From Trichomonas vaginalis G3 (lineage: Eukaryota > Parabasalia > Trichomonadida > Trichomonadidae), in the NCBI RefSeq assembly GCF_026262505.1, contig NC_067206.1, positions 24,381,896 through 24,445,895 of the forward strand: 64,000 nucleotides of DNA, written 5' to 3'. A program made the translations under genes and the position numbers. Below the pieces are notes generated by a model. That model saw only the letters and a program-made list of their open reading frames with translations. It was not told where the DNA came from and ran no database searches. Positions 43,398-54,199 of this stretch are shown piece after piece (the stretch's first letter is position 1; each line of letters begins with the position of its first letter).

Positions 43398-45533
43398 TTA
43401 CTCTGTTTTGGTTTCTTCAGCTGGCTTTGATTCACCTTCAGCAGGAGGATTTGCATCGGCAGCTTCAGTGTTGTTTTGTTCTTTGTTTTCATTTTCATTT
43501 GCCACAGGTTCTTCTTTTTTGCCTTTCTTTCCTTTGCCTCCTTTTCCTCCCTTCTTTCCCTTTCCAGCTGCTCCTTTCTTGGCCCCTGCTTTGGTTGATT
43601 TAGCTGATGCTGGTGGTTGAACTGGTTTTTGTTCTTCGTTACCAGCATTAGCTTGCGCTTCTTGTATAGCTGCTTGAGCGGCTTGCTGAGCTTTAACTGA
43701 TTCGTAAGCATCCGTTAAAATGGAGATCGCATCTTTGTAACGCTGCCTTTTATCTTTGATTTCTAGGTCAAGGTTGCGAAGTTCATCAACAGTAGATGTT
43801 CCCATTTCATCAATGGTCTGGTTTGTTTTGGCAAATGTCTTATTATATTGTTTGAAGTTGGAAATTTCACTTTCCAAGTTCATTGCCAGCGAATCTCTTG
43901 TTTGTGTCATCATATCAACGTCATGCTGTGCATTTCCATGCTCTTCTCTAAGCCTGTCGAGTTGTTCGGTGCATTTGTCGCAAATATCCTTAAATTGTTG
44001 TTCCAAGTTTGCGATATTTGTCTTCTTACTCTCCTGAGCTTCGACCAATGATGCCTCGGCCGCTGAAAGTGTCTCCTCGAGTTGTGCGATTTCTTTTCTT
44101 TCGTCTGCAATACTGTTCCTCGTAAGGTGCAAATTGGCTTCACATTCTTGCAGAGACTCGAGTTCGCCTTCAATTCTTGTTTTATGACCATCTTGCCAAG
44201 CTTTCATATTCGATTTAACTTGGCGTTGGATTTCAGTGAACAATTTGAAGTCAATATCGTTAAACTCGATATTCAGGTTGAGAATATGAGTGTTTTCATT
44301 GACACAAGTTTGAATTGGAATTCCATTTTTGATAAGATTGTTCTTTATGCTGACAGTGTCAACAATCTTTGATTGTGTAAGAGCTTTAAACAAGTTATCG
44401 CTGCCAGAATCGTTAATTTCGCATAGTTCAAGGTCGATATCGCGTAATGAAGGATGAACCTTAATTATGTCGGCCAATTTTGTGGCTCCTGCATCACGTA
44501 ACGGATTATGGCCGAGATTAAGGCATTGTAAGGTTTTGTTTTGTTTCAGATTTATCGCGAAAGTTTCAAAGCCAGCAGCATCAATTTTACAGAAGCTGAC
44601 ATTGAGATGGTGTAATGTTTCGTTTGTTGTGAACACTGGACCAAGAGCGGCAATTCCTTGGCCGCCAATGTTATTTTTGCTGAGATTAAGCTCGCGTATT
44701 GAAGTATTAGCTCCAAGAGCTTCTGCAATAGCACCTGTAAATTTCGCTGTAAAGCTATTTCCGGAAATATTAAGTGTATTAAGCGATTTATTTGTTTGGA
44801 AGAAATTAGCGAATTCTTTAGAAGCTACATCGCCAATATGGTTATTAGAGAAGTTAAGCTCGCGAATCTGAGAATTAACTAAGGCTCTTAGCAAGTAACT
44901 TGCGCCTTTTGTTTGCATATTGTTATTTTGTAAGTTAATTACCTGTATTGTCTTATTTTCCTTGAGGCCTTTAGAAATGGCTTGTATTGTGTCCGCTGTA
45001 ATTTCTGTCATTGATAAATCAATTTCAGATAAAACTTTATTTTCGGAAAACATCTCTGCCATTTGTTGAATTGACTTAACACCAAGAGTGTTACGGGCAA
45101 CACCACTGCTGCTGCCGATTTTCAGTTGAATTACTGACTTATTTTCCTTTAAAGCCTTAAAAATCAAAGAACAACCAAGATCACCGATAGAATTCGATGA
45201 AATATCAACAGAAATGATCCTGGATGTCGATTGAAGTAATGTGGAGAATGCTGCGGCGCCTTTATCTCCGATATTATTTCCTGAAATGCAAACAACTTTA
45301 ATATTGTTATATTTATACACGGTATCAGCTACAGCGCATGCAGCAAGTGGTCCAAGCGAACAGCTTTCCATTTCGAAGATTTTTTTGAAAGTTTTCTTAG
45401 ATTGATTGTTTACAAACCTTTGAAAGAGTTTCTCTGTAAATTTAAGTCCGAAATCCTTACATTTCTCTTCAAAAATGTAACGAAGATCATCCTCATCAAG
45501 TACAAGGCGCGGTAAATTGATCACGCTTTGCAT
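43398..45533 (-). CDS. leucine-rich-repeat/coiled-coil protein with Lys-Gly-rich tail
   Basis: About 711 aa from the ATG at 45533; the frame is open to an earlier ATG at 45587, but that leader is poorly protein-like. Residues about 65-430 hold at least twelve ribonuclease-inhibitor-type LRRs (VCISGNNIGDKGAAAFSTLL, DISSNSIGDLGCSLIFKAL, NLQNNNMQTKGASYLLRAL). A coiled coil follows (about 450-630, SIADERKEIAQLEETLSAAE), then an Ala/Gln and Lys/Gly-rich tail (KGAAGKGKKGGKGGKGKKG) ending acidic. RI-type LRRs bind proteins; a cytoskeletal or scaffold role is an inference. Confidence 0.8.
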   Translation of the reverse strand: MQSVINLPRLVLDEDDLRYIFEEKCKDFGLKFTEKLFQRFVNNQSKKTFKKIFEMESCSLGPLAACAVADTVYKYNNIKVVCISGNNIGDKGAAAFSTLLQSTSRIISVDISSNSIGDLGCSLIFKALKENKSVIQLKIGSSSGVARNTLGVKSIQQMAEMFSENKVLSEIDLSMTEITADTIQAISKGLKENKTIQVINLQNNNMQTKGASYLLRALVNSQIRELNFSNNHIGDVASKEFANFFQTNKSLNTLNISGNSFTAKFTGAIAEALGANTSIRELNLSKNNIGGQGIAALGPVFTTNETLHHLNVSFCKIDAAGFETFAINLKQNKTLQCLNLGHNPLRDAGATKLADIIKVHPSLRDIDLELCEINDSGSDNLFKALTQSKIVDTVSIKNNLIKNGIPIQTCVNENTHILNLNIEFNDIDFKLFTEIQRQVKSNMKAWQDGHKTRIEGELESLQECEANLHLTRNSIADERKEIAQLEETLSAAEASLVEAQESKKTNIANLEQQFKDICDKCTEQLDRLREEHGNAQHDVDMMTQTRDSLAMNLESEISNFKQYNKTFAKTNQTIDEMGTSTVDELRNLDLEIKDKRQRYKDAISILTDAYESVKAQQAAQAAIQEAQANAGNEEQKPVQPPASAKSTKAGAKKGAAGKGKKGGKGGKGKKGKKEEPVANENENKEQNNTEAADANPPAEGESKPAEETKTE

Positions 45534-46492
45534 GCTGAGTTTTCTAACGGAAAAAAAAACTCTTTGTCTTACAATGGTCATTATCATTATGAAATTAGTT
45601 TAGCTATTTAATGTTGATTCTTTTTTGTCAGATAAATACTATGCAAAAATTCAATTCTAAAAATGCTTTAAATTAGTTTTATCATTCAATAATATCAAAG
45701 ATATTATATAATTGTATCAAATTGCAGATATATATTTTAGAGAAACATTATATTGGCGAAGATATTAAAATTTTAATTAAAAAATTCCAAAAATAATTCC
45801 TTAAGACAATTTTGAATGATCATGAATGTTAGATTTGTCTTAATTTTCAAGATTTCAAGATTTATTTGGAAAACTAAAGAAGCTTAATATCATATAGAAT
45901 GATAGTTCTGAAGTTGTATGAATCAATTCCAAGCTTTTCTTGCAAGTTCGAATCCAATTTCATATAATTCAAAGGATAAATGGCGTTATTGATATTAGTT
46001 ATAACATAACTTATCGTATATTACTATATTATCTAAGAAACTGAACAAGTACTTTATAATTCCATTTTCTTCTTTAAATCATCGAATCATGACTTAAACG
46101 TTTTAATTTTATTCAAAGAATAGAGTCCTATTCCGAAACTAAAGTAGAGTCTGTACTAATTTTTACTATACTACTCTTTTATATGCATTATTGAAGAAAC
46201 TTTTAATCACTGACACGAATCTAGAATTAACATCAATCATCTATACAACAAGGAAATAGTTACGTCAAGTATTCTCACTTAACTGTATTAGATAGTTCCA
46301 ATTATATTAAATGATCATTTATCAATCTTAATTAATATAATGCTCACCATTCTTCTCCATAATTGTATAGCTATCCTTATGAAATGGTCCTTAAAATCAA
46401 TTTTGGAAATGTTCAATTGTAAAATTTTTAATATTTAACTTTAATTCATATCGATCGCAATGAATTAATGAATCAAGCATAAGATTAACATT
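45534..46492. other. intergenic, no gene seen
   Basis: AT-rich spacer upstream of the LRR gene with no open frame of note, RNA gene or repeat that I can recognise. It ends at the ATT duplicate that borders the inverted-repeat element. Confidence 0.5.
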
Positions 46493-48474
46493 GGGGGCGA
46501 GCATCATAAGAAAAATTTTTCGAAAAATAGGGGGTGTTAGTATACTCAACCCCCTCATTAATTATCGTTTCTAGAGGAATAGGAACAGAGGCCTTTTTTC
46601 AGGTAACCTTTAAGAAGTTTCCGAAAGAGTTTATGCTCATATAACCTCATTTCCAGGTAAATAGTGGGCATTGTTCTACTAAAAGTTTAGTTGCATACTG
46701 GCCTCGTTTCCTAAGAAACTTAATCAAGAGGCTATCTCAATAACCCTTGACCAATAGGAATAGGATAAAGGAATATGTAATATTGAACTGCCGTAATCTT
46801 AAAGCAATAACCGATAGACACAAGCTCATCACTACTTGTTTGGTTGTTCAACGAATCTTTTTATATCATAGTACACTACGCGTATCTCATACCTCCATTC
46901 AATAGATGATTTACTCATAATTACATTTAAAACCCAAAAGTCGACATTTTTTTGAAAATATTAATCAGATTCAACGAAAATTTTCATTGATAATACAAGC
47001 ATATAAAAGTTTCCAAGATGTAATTACTTGTCTTAACAAAAAATTTCATTCTCTTTCTATAATTTGAACAAAATTATGCAACCATCAGGATTTTCGTTCA
47101 GAAATCATGTTTCATTCCTCTATGTATATAAGAAATCATATTTTCTACGGAGAAAACTCCATTTTTTTATATTTTTCCTAAATTTTAATTTTTTACTTCT
47201 TTTTAATTTCCTTTTATTAAGAGCACACTATCATCCTTGAAGGATTTTCAATTTTTGCATCACAACTACATTGTTGCATATTTTTACCATAACAATTCTT
47301 ATCTATTGTTAACATTCACTAAATTCGTGCACACATTACTTTTTCATATATGAAAATACTGATAGCTTCTTAAATTTCCAATTGAATCTTTCCTTTTGTA
47401 CATTTTGTTTGAAAATGTTTTTATTTTTCTGCATGAATATCTTAACACTTGGGACAAATATATATATCAAAACCAAACTAATAGATTCTAGGCTCAGATA
47501 TTTTCAATTTTCTTCTTATTTATTCTCCAATGTGATTATATGAGAATTCTGATAAAACATTCTCGTATTATGCATGAGAAATATATTATGCATGAGAAAT
47601 CAAATATATTACAGTCATCTTTCAATATGCAATGTTTATGGTAATACTTAAATTTTTATCTCTTTACACTAACTTTATTATGAAAGGCATATTACAATGT
47701 TAAATTCACATCAAAATAGTGCAAAACGTATCTTATATTAATTCCAGACTTCAAAATATTTAATGAAATTTAATTTCCTTCAAAAATTAGAATAACCATT
47801 TCAAATTAAGAAAGCAAAATTATAAAGTAGCAATACGGGTTCATTTGTCTTTGATAATAATAACAAATATTGATTTAAATAAACAATTGAACTTATTAAT
47901 TTTCGAGTAAAGATAAAATTATTCGAGAAAATTAATAAAGTTCGTCATCTTCTATTAATTTTCACATGTTTTAGAATGTAAATCTCAATGCAACAATAAT
48001 ATTGGATAAAAAATTCGACGAGTAATGGTTTTGCTTGAAAAGCGTATGAGCATTATTGAATTAATGTATATAATACAAATGTGGTTACTTATATTTATGC
48101 TCGGAAGAAAGTATAATGCTGCATTATAGAAGGTAGGCTTAAAGAACCTAAATGCATGTTTCGGTATTATTGATTACTTATTCCACAAGAGTGATGGTAA
48201 ATCCTATTCCTGTTTGTCAAGGGTTATTGAGATAGCCTCTTGATTAAGTTTCTTAGGAAACGAGGCCAGTATGCAACTAAACTTTTAGTAGAACAATGCC
48301 CACTATTTACCTGGAAATGAGGTTATATGAGCATAAACTCTTTCGGAAACTTCTTAAAGGTTACCTGAAAAAAGGCCTCTGTTCCTATTCCTCTAGAAAC
48401 GATAATTAATGAGGGGGTTGAGTATACTAACACCCCCTATTTTTCGAAAAATTTTTCTTATGATGCTCGCCCCC
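46493..48474. mobile_element. 1982-bp non-autonomous DNA transposon with 274-bp inverted repeats
   Basis: Left arm 46493-46766 and right arm 48201-48474 are equal in length (274 bp) and differ at about two positions. The ends begin GGGGGCGAGCATCATAAG. The flanks carry a 3-bp direct repeat ATT (46490-46492 and 48475-48477), as made by CACTA- or Harbinger-type transposases. The 1.43-kb interior is AT-rich and non-coding. The near-identical arms mean recent insertion or gene conversion. The family is not recognised. Confidence 0.85.
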
Positions 48475-48855
48475 ATTTATTTTTGTCCGAATATCAATTT
48501 TCTATAAAAATTGTCACCTTTCCGAACCTTGTTGCTTTTTGAAACCATTATCTATTATTCTTATTAATTATATTTATTCAGCTAAATTATGAACACCAAT
48601 CACCATAATTCAAATTTACAGAATATTCCTTCAAAAAATTGAGAGAGTTGAACTTTTTTATCGCAATAGCTATTTATCTTAATACTGTATCCGATCTACT
48701 TTACAAAAATTTTAACTGAAAAAATTTGTTAGGAGGTTTTACCTCTGTTTAAAAAATTGTGAATTATTACTGATAGGTTAATTATAAACTGATGGTTTTA
48801 TTTAAATTGATTTGAATTGCCTTTCAAAAATTTTGCACAGATTTATATTTGACCA
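48475..48855. other. promoter region of the membrane protein gene
   Basis: AT-rich spacer between the inverted-repeat element and the 1291-aa gene. Only the start-proximal TTTGACCAATG is noted; no RNA gene or repeat seen. Confidence 0.4.
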
Positions 48856-51800
48856 ATGAAATCAACGATTCAATTCTCCAATCCTGATCTACTGAACCCT
48901 TTTATGGCATTTCATCGTTCGTTCGATGAATATGAATCAGTCTCAAACTATCAAATCGTTGGTCAATATATTATTTCAATTATAAATACGGCTCTAATTG
49001 TTTTACAAGTTTATTCATCGACATATATGATAGTAATAGGTCGAAATTTAACTGATTTACCAACAGGATTGCGTCGTGTCAGAGATGTTTTTGGTTATCC
49101 AACCTCAGAAGAAAGAATTACAATATTTTCATACCATTCCTTTTATTTCATATTAACACTTTTCATTGTTTCGTTCGTATCCTTTGCCGTACGCTTTGGA
49201 ACAATAATTTCAAATTCTTTACCAGCAATTTCAGTTTCTGTATTCAATAAGTTATATGACCTATGTTCACCAGCGATAATGACAATCTCATATGTACTTC
49301 TTTTTACATCATTTTTAAATATGATCGATCAATACAATTCAAGTTACTTAACAATCCTTATTTTTTCCATATTAACGCTAATACCAACAATATTCGGTAT
49401 CGGAAGATTGATGACAGACTCAAGGATAGCAAAACTCCCTTATTCATCTCCAAATATCGGCCATGTGTTAAAATTCTACATAGATTGCTTATCAGCACTC
49501 ATAGGAGCAATCTACATGGAGTTTACAGCTCACGACAAATACTTGGTACTATTCTTGTCTTTCGTTTTGGCTTCAACGGGTTTTTACATTTTATATATCA
49601 TTTTTGAAATCCCGATTTTTCACAATATTTTTCACAGTGTTCTATCAAGAGTAGTCACTTTTATAATCATTGATGTGATGATTACAATTTTCATTTCAAA
49701 ATTTGTCACTTTTTCAACACAAAAATTATTTTTATGTATTTGTATTCCTCCAGTGATATTTTTGGTATTTGCTTTAGTATTTTCATTTATTACCTATAAA
49801 GTTTGCAGAAAAGTTCTAAATTCAAATGAAAAAATCAATCCAAAGAGCTATTCTATCAATTTTCTATGCAAACTACTATGTACAGCTGATGTTGTTACTG
49901 ACCAATGCAGATTTGATGCAGATTTTCCTGAAAAAGTTCATCAAACTTTTCCAAAAAACCATGATATCATATTATTCGCGATATTATACAAACTATATGA
50001 TACTTCATGCCATAAGGAACTCTTGCGATTTGCAGAAATGCTACAAATTTTTGATTCAACAAATATTTTTAGATCTCCAGTTTTAAAATCAGTTATTTTC
50101 GTTACATCATGTAATCAATCATATTCCAAGTTCACATCTTCCTTAATTAACCACAGTTATCAACTTTACTCGCAATATTTTTATTATATTATTCAAAACA
50201 ACAGATTGATGTCAAGAAACTGTTTATATAACATATCCAAGTTCATACAATTCTCGCAACCTTTTTTTGATACTCATCATAAGATTGCTAGCGATTATAA
50301 TCGATATAATAAGAATGTCACTTTTAAAATTGAGAATACAAAGCAACAACTTGCAACTGATAACTTGGATGCAAGCGAATCATCTGAAAAACAAGAAAAA
50401 GATTTGATATCTATTACCGATCCTTCAGATTCAGAATATCTGGAGAGAATAGAGACAGCATCAAAGTACAAAGTTCCAAACCTCAAAAAATTCAAAATTT
50501 TGTTCGTTTCTATGATAATTATTTCATTAATTTGTTGTGTCTTTAGTTATATCCTTATTACACAGACAATCCTTATGTCTCTATCATCACGAGGTAAGAT
50601 ACAAGATTTCTTTCAGTTTTATAGTGATTTTATCTTATCTTGGTCGATTTCTGTCCAATTTCTTTATACAGACAAATTACCTTATTCAAATGATTACTAT
50701 AGGAATGTTATAAACACAACGAACCAGAATTTGCTTAAATACAGCTTTATTTCCGAAAATTCAACTTTATATAATTTATTATCTGAAGGAAATGAGCTAA
50801 TTTTACAAGCTACGTATAGTAATAACTTTACAGACTGTTATAATACTACTATTGACCTTGTTGCTAATTTAAATGACTACGGAAAGTCAATTTACGCTTT
50901 ATACGCAAAACAAAGAAATTCTGTACAACTGACACTTTATTTGTGTATCGCAATCACTTTTGCATGTACGATTATTTGTTTGATTTTGTTTTTCGTGGCT
51001 TATCATATTGGATCGGAATTATTTACTTTAATTGCAGCGCAACCGATGCATTTAACCAAGATATTCACATCAGAGACAATGCATAAATACCATGAACTCG
51101 GAAATGTTGAAAAACGTCTAGATTTTGGAAAAGATTCTTTAAGATCGACTTTTATTTTGACATTTTCGGCCATCATACTACCATTCATTGTTTCATTCGC
51201 TTACAGCATCGATATGGACAGAATTCATAGAAAATACTTGAGAACAATGTCATGTACTTTATTTGCATCGCAACAAACAGGTGTTTTAGTTGAAAACACA
51301 ATTTTGTTGCCATTATTAAGGGATTATGGTGCAAATACCAATTATTTCCAAAGTTTTGAAAAATCATATTCAATAATTTTTTCAATTTTGAAGAAATTCA
51401 TGAATCTCAACATTACTATCAATATAACAGATGATAGTAACATCATTATATCACAAGATATCTCTGATGAAGATGTTTCTGACGTATTAAAAAATGTCAA
51501 CCAGACAAAATACGTTTTGTATACAAATGGATCGGTTATATTGCTCAGGGATATGAGTATCATTAATTTGGATTCAGAAGAAACAGTAAATTTGTCGGAT
51601 GTCTCGATTATGGCAATTCCTTCAAACATCTACTGCGGATATCCAATGAGAATGTTGTTAAATGATTTTCTAGTTATAGAAAATTCAATTTATGACTCTT
51701 TATTATTCTCATTTATTTTAACTCTGATTATATTAGCGGTGATACTTAGTTTTATGGCGATATTTGTCATTAGACTCATCAAAAGATACTATACTGCCTT

Positions 51801-52731
51801 GGATCTTGTCATCAGAATCATTTCAATTCCAAATTCTGAAAATCCATTTTTCGATGACACTGATGGAACCTTTACTGGATTCAAAGAACCACCTTATCCG
51901 ATCATGGGAGAGATATTTGACTCATTGCCAATACCAACATTCCAATTGAACAAGAAATATCTGATTATTGACCAAAATACCACAAGTGAGATGGTTTTTG
52001 GCGATATAAGAGGCTCCAACTATGACGATCTTCCAAACCATATCGTTGATCCTCTTGGAAACCAAAGATATTATAATTATAATTTAATATGTAAGAGAGT
52101 TCTTCCAAGAACGATGAAACTTGCCGGCCAGGCAATTGTTCTATCGAATGATATGAGTGGATTGGCCGCAAAGAAGGAGATTCTTAAAAATCTCAACAAA
52201 GATATCAGATTAACCTTTAGTATTCCAAATATCCTTCAAAGAGAGAAACCTACGACAATACAAGATATCGCTATTGTCAATTTTGGCTTCTCAAAGTCAG
52301 TTTCAAACCAAGATTTCCTCAATTTCTCAAGTAAGATCGAAGACATGTTTTCACAGTTCGTTTCCTTCTTCATGTTCGAGAAAATGAGGTTTTCTTTCTA
52401 TGTCTTGTTCCATGACAGCTCTCTTTCTAGGCAGCCAATGCGAGATGCAGTCAGTTTCGCACAGATTGCAAGAGATGCGGCCAAATTACAGAATATAGAT
52501 GTAAAAATAGCTGTATCCATGGAACACGAGGTCATAGCAAAGGCACAGAGACAAGATATGATTTGGAGTGTTACTTTTCTGAATTCTATCCTTTGGAGAA
52601 CAGATGCAATGCTCAATTACATCGACTACGGCAAAATTATTTGCCTTTCGAAGATGATGTCTGGAATGCACTTTACAAAGAACTTACACATAGGCAAATT
52701 CGCAGAATCAACAGAAGTTATTATAATATAA
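48856..52731 (+). CDS. multi-pass membrane protein with degenerate PAS/cyclase-like C-terminus
   Basis: A 1291-aa protein. Residues about 40-320 hold eight or so membrane spans, a cytoplasmic loop follows, then spans near 545, 685-710, 765-780 and 940-965 (SLLFSFILTLIILAVILSFM), with an N-glycosylation-rich external loop between. The last 300 residues carry a PAS-like segment (IFDSLPIPTFQLNKKYLIID) and a region with the strand-helix order of class III cyclases (TIQDIAIVNFGFSKSVSNQD...KIAVSMEHEVIAKAQRQDMI). The layout is that of trichomonad receptor-type adenylate/guanylate cyclases, but the metal-binding Asp positions are not evident, so this may be a catalytically dead receptor. Assignment is by layout. 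Confidence 0.55.
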   Translation: MKSTIQFSNPDLLNPFMAFHRSFDEYESVSNYQIVGQYIISIINTALIVLQVYSSTYMIVIGRNLTDLPTGLRRVRDVFGYPTSEERITIFSYHSFYFILTLFIVSFVSFAVRFGTIISNSLPAISVSVFNKLYDLCSPAIMTISYVLLFTSFLNMIDQYNSSYLTILIFSILTLIPTIFGIGRLMTDSRIAKLPYSSPNIGHVLKFYIDCLSALIGAIYMEFTAHDKYLVLFLSFVLASTGFYILYIIFEIPIFHNIFHSVLSRVVTFIIIDVMITIFISKFVTFSTQKLFLCICIPPVIFLVFALVFSFITYKVCRKVLNSNEKINPKSYSINFLCKLLCTADVVTDQCRFDADFPEKVHQTFPKNHDIILFAILYKLYDTSCHKELLRFAEMLQIFDSTNIFRSPVLKSVIFVTSCNQSYSKFTSSLINHSYQLYSQYFYYIIQNNRLMSRNCLYNISKFIQFSQPFFDTHHKIASDYNRYNKNVTFKIENTKQQLATDNLDASESSEKQEKDLISITDPSDSEYLERIETASKYKVPNLKKFKILFVSMIIISLICCVFSYILITQTILMSLSSRGKIQDFFQFYSDFILSWSISVQFLYTDKLPYSNDYYRNVINTTNQNLLKYSFISENSTLYNLLSEGNELILQATYSNNFTDCYNTTIDLVANLNDYGKSIYALYAKQRNSVQLTLYLCIAITFACTIICLILFFVAYHIGSELFTLIAAQPMHLTKIFTSETMHKYHELGNVEKRLDFGKDSLRSTFILTFSAIILPFIVSFAYSIDMDRIHRKYLRTMSCTLFASQQTGVLVENTILLPLLRDYGANTNYFQSFEKSYSIIFSILKKFMNLNITINITDDSNIIISQDISDEDVSDVLKNVNQTKYVLYTNGSVILLRDMSIINLDSEETVNLSDVSIMAIPSNIYCGYPMRMLLNDFLVIENSIYDSLLFSFILTLIILAVILSFMAIFVIRLIKRYYTALDLVIRIISIPNSENPFFDDTDGTFTGFKEPPYPIMGEIFDSLPIPTFQLNKKYLIIDQNTTSEMVFGDIRGSNYDDLPNHIVDPLGNQRYYNYNLICKRVLPRTMKLAGQAIVLSNDMSGLAAKKEILKNLNKDIRLTFSIPNILQREKPTTIQDIAIVNFGFSKSVSNQDFLNFSSKIEDMFSQFVSFFMFEKMRFSFYVLFHDSSLSRQPMRDAVSFAQIARDAAKLQNIDVKIAVSMEHEVIAKAQRQDMIWSVTFLNSILWRTDAMLNYIDYGKIICLSKMMSGMHFTKNLHIGKFAESTEVIII

Positions 52732-53307
52732 GCTGTTTTATATTGTTTTTATTTGTTTGATTATAAATTGTTTTTTTTTTATACTTATACATATAACAAG
52801 TTTTCTTTTGAGAAAAGAAATGAATTCTCAATACATCTGATATTGTTGTTAACATGCATATTATTGATTCAAGTCATTGAATTTCTTAGTTTTTCGTTAA
52901 AATGGAAGTAATACATAAGTTATGTTCTTCTTAGATTTATATCAAACATATCAATTAAAGAGCGGATATATGCATTAGTACAAGAAAGTTAGCACTTGCT
53001 AAATATATTTTCATTAATATTGGTCGCTGGCTATTATTGCTATTAAGAAATGCGACTAAATCAAGAAAAAGATGAACATGGAAAAACATCTCTTCATATT
53101 GCCACATGGGAATATAATTAAATTTCGGCTTTAAAATGGTGATAACGTCAATTCATGAAGGAGACTCATTAACGTTTATAGTTTTTTTGTTATTAATCAT
53201 TTTCAATTATTTTGAATTAATTTTGGTAATTATGTAATTTTGGTATTTATACATAATCTTTATATACAAACAAAAACAAATCAAAATGGTTGGATAAATA
53301 AAATATT
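52732..53307 (+). pseudogene. intergenic with one-repeat ankyrin relic
   Basis: A 23-codon frame (53050-53121, NQEKDEHGKTSLHIATWEY) is the beginning of one ankyrin repeat (normally KDEYGKTALHIAAW). Nothing like it continues on either side, so it is the last trace of an ankyrin gene. The remainder is AT-rich spacer. Confidence 0.6.
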
Positions 53308-53838
53308 CTACTCCGTAAACTCTGTCGTAAATAGTTCGATTTGAGATTTAATTAAATCGTTCTGTTTCATCAAAGATTCATATTCTTGTTGGAGTCTTGT
53401 GTTCTCTGACTTCCAACGTTCTTGACTGTTGTCCAGTAACTCACGGACTTCTTTGATTTTCGTTTGTTTGAAATTTATTTCTTTTTCAAGAGCTTTAATT
53501 TGCGACATTTGAACTCTAATCTCTTTATCTGCTGCTACTGGTGCTTCTTTCTTTGGTGGTTCGGCATTGATTAATTTTTCGATATTTTCTGCTTTTGCTA
53601 TGGCATTTTCGTATTCTTTAGCAACTCTTTTAAGTTCTGCAAGCAATAGTTTCTTCTCTTCCTTTGTTTCATTATATTTTTTTATTTGATTTTCAAGATT
53701 TTGTTTTAATAAATTGTTCTCATTCTGCACATTTTCGAATTTTTCTCTAAATTGTCTGAGTGTTGATTCTGATACTTCTTTTACGTCTGGTTTATTCCCT
53801 TCCCATTCATCGCCCGATGCCGAAGACAGAAAACTCAT
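53308..53838 (-). CDS. coiled-coil protein, unknown (176 aa)
   Basis: The protein is almost wholly coiled coil in two segments (about residues 25-90 and 105-170: LRQFREKFENVQNENNLLKQ, IKALEKEINFKQTKIKEVRE), separated by a short Pro-rich hinge (AEPPKKEAPVAA). The start is preceded by TTGAATTTCAATG. No family can be named from coiled coil alone; a cytoskeletal or trafficking adaptor is plausible. The frame is whole. Confidence 0.65.
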   Translation of the reverse strand: MSFLSSASGDEWEGNKPDVKEVSESTLRQFREKFENVQNENNLLKQNLENQIKKYNETKEEKKLLLAELKRVAKEYENAIAKAENIEKLINAEPPKKEAPVAADKEIRVQMSQIKALEKEINFKQTKIKEVRELLDNSQERWKSENTRLQQEYESLMKQNDLIKSQIELFTTEFTE

Positions 53839-54199
53839 TGAAATTCAAAACGTCTACTTTTCAAATTTGATTTGATAGAGGCAGAAAATAACAAAAGCAT
53901 CTCCATCATATTAACTATTATGAAAGACATATACTTAGACAATACAATTTATTCATCACAGAATATTTATCTTAAATAATGTTGAATTCTTAATTATATC
54001 TTATTATCCACAAATTTGCATATATTCACAGGAAGTAGGCCAGATTTTAAGACTTTATGCACAGTATCTTTGATGCTTCACAGGAATAAAATTCAAAAAC
54101 TCTTATTATTGAAAGCTACTGGTTTTGAAAAGCCAATGATAATACTTAAATAGTATATAAATAGTTTTAGAGATAAACAAAATAAAAAATAAAAAAAAA
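53839..54199. other. intergenic, no gene seen
   Basis: AT-rich spacer between the coiled-coil gene's start and the 3' end of the HECT gene; no feature recognised. Confidence 0.5.

Noticed and set aside
43385-44191. Extra frames inside the LRR/coiled-coil gene
   Set aside because: They are shadows of a 711-aa gene whose repeats and coiled coil are clearly in one frame.
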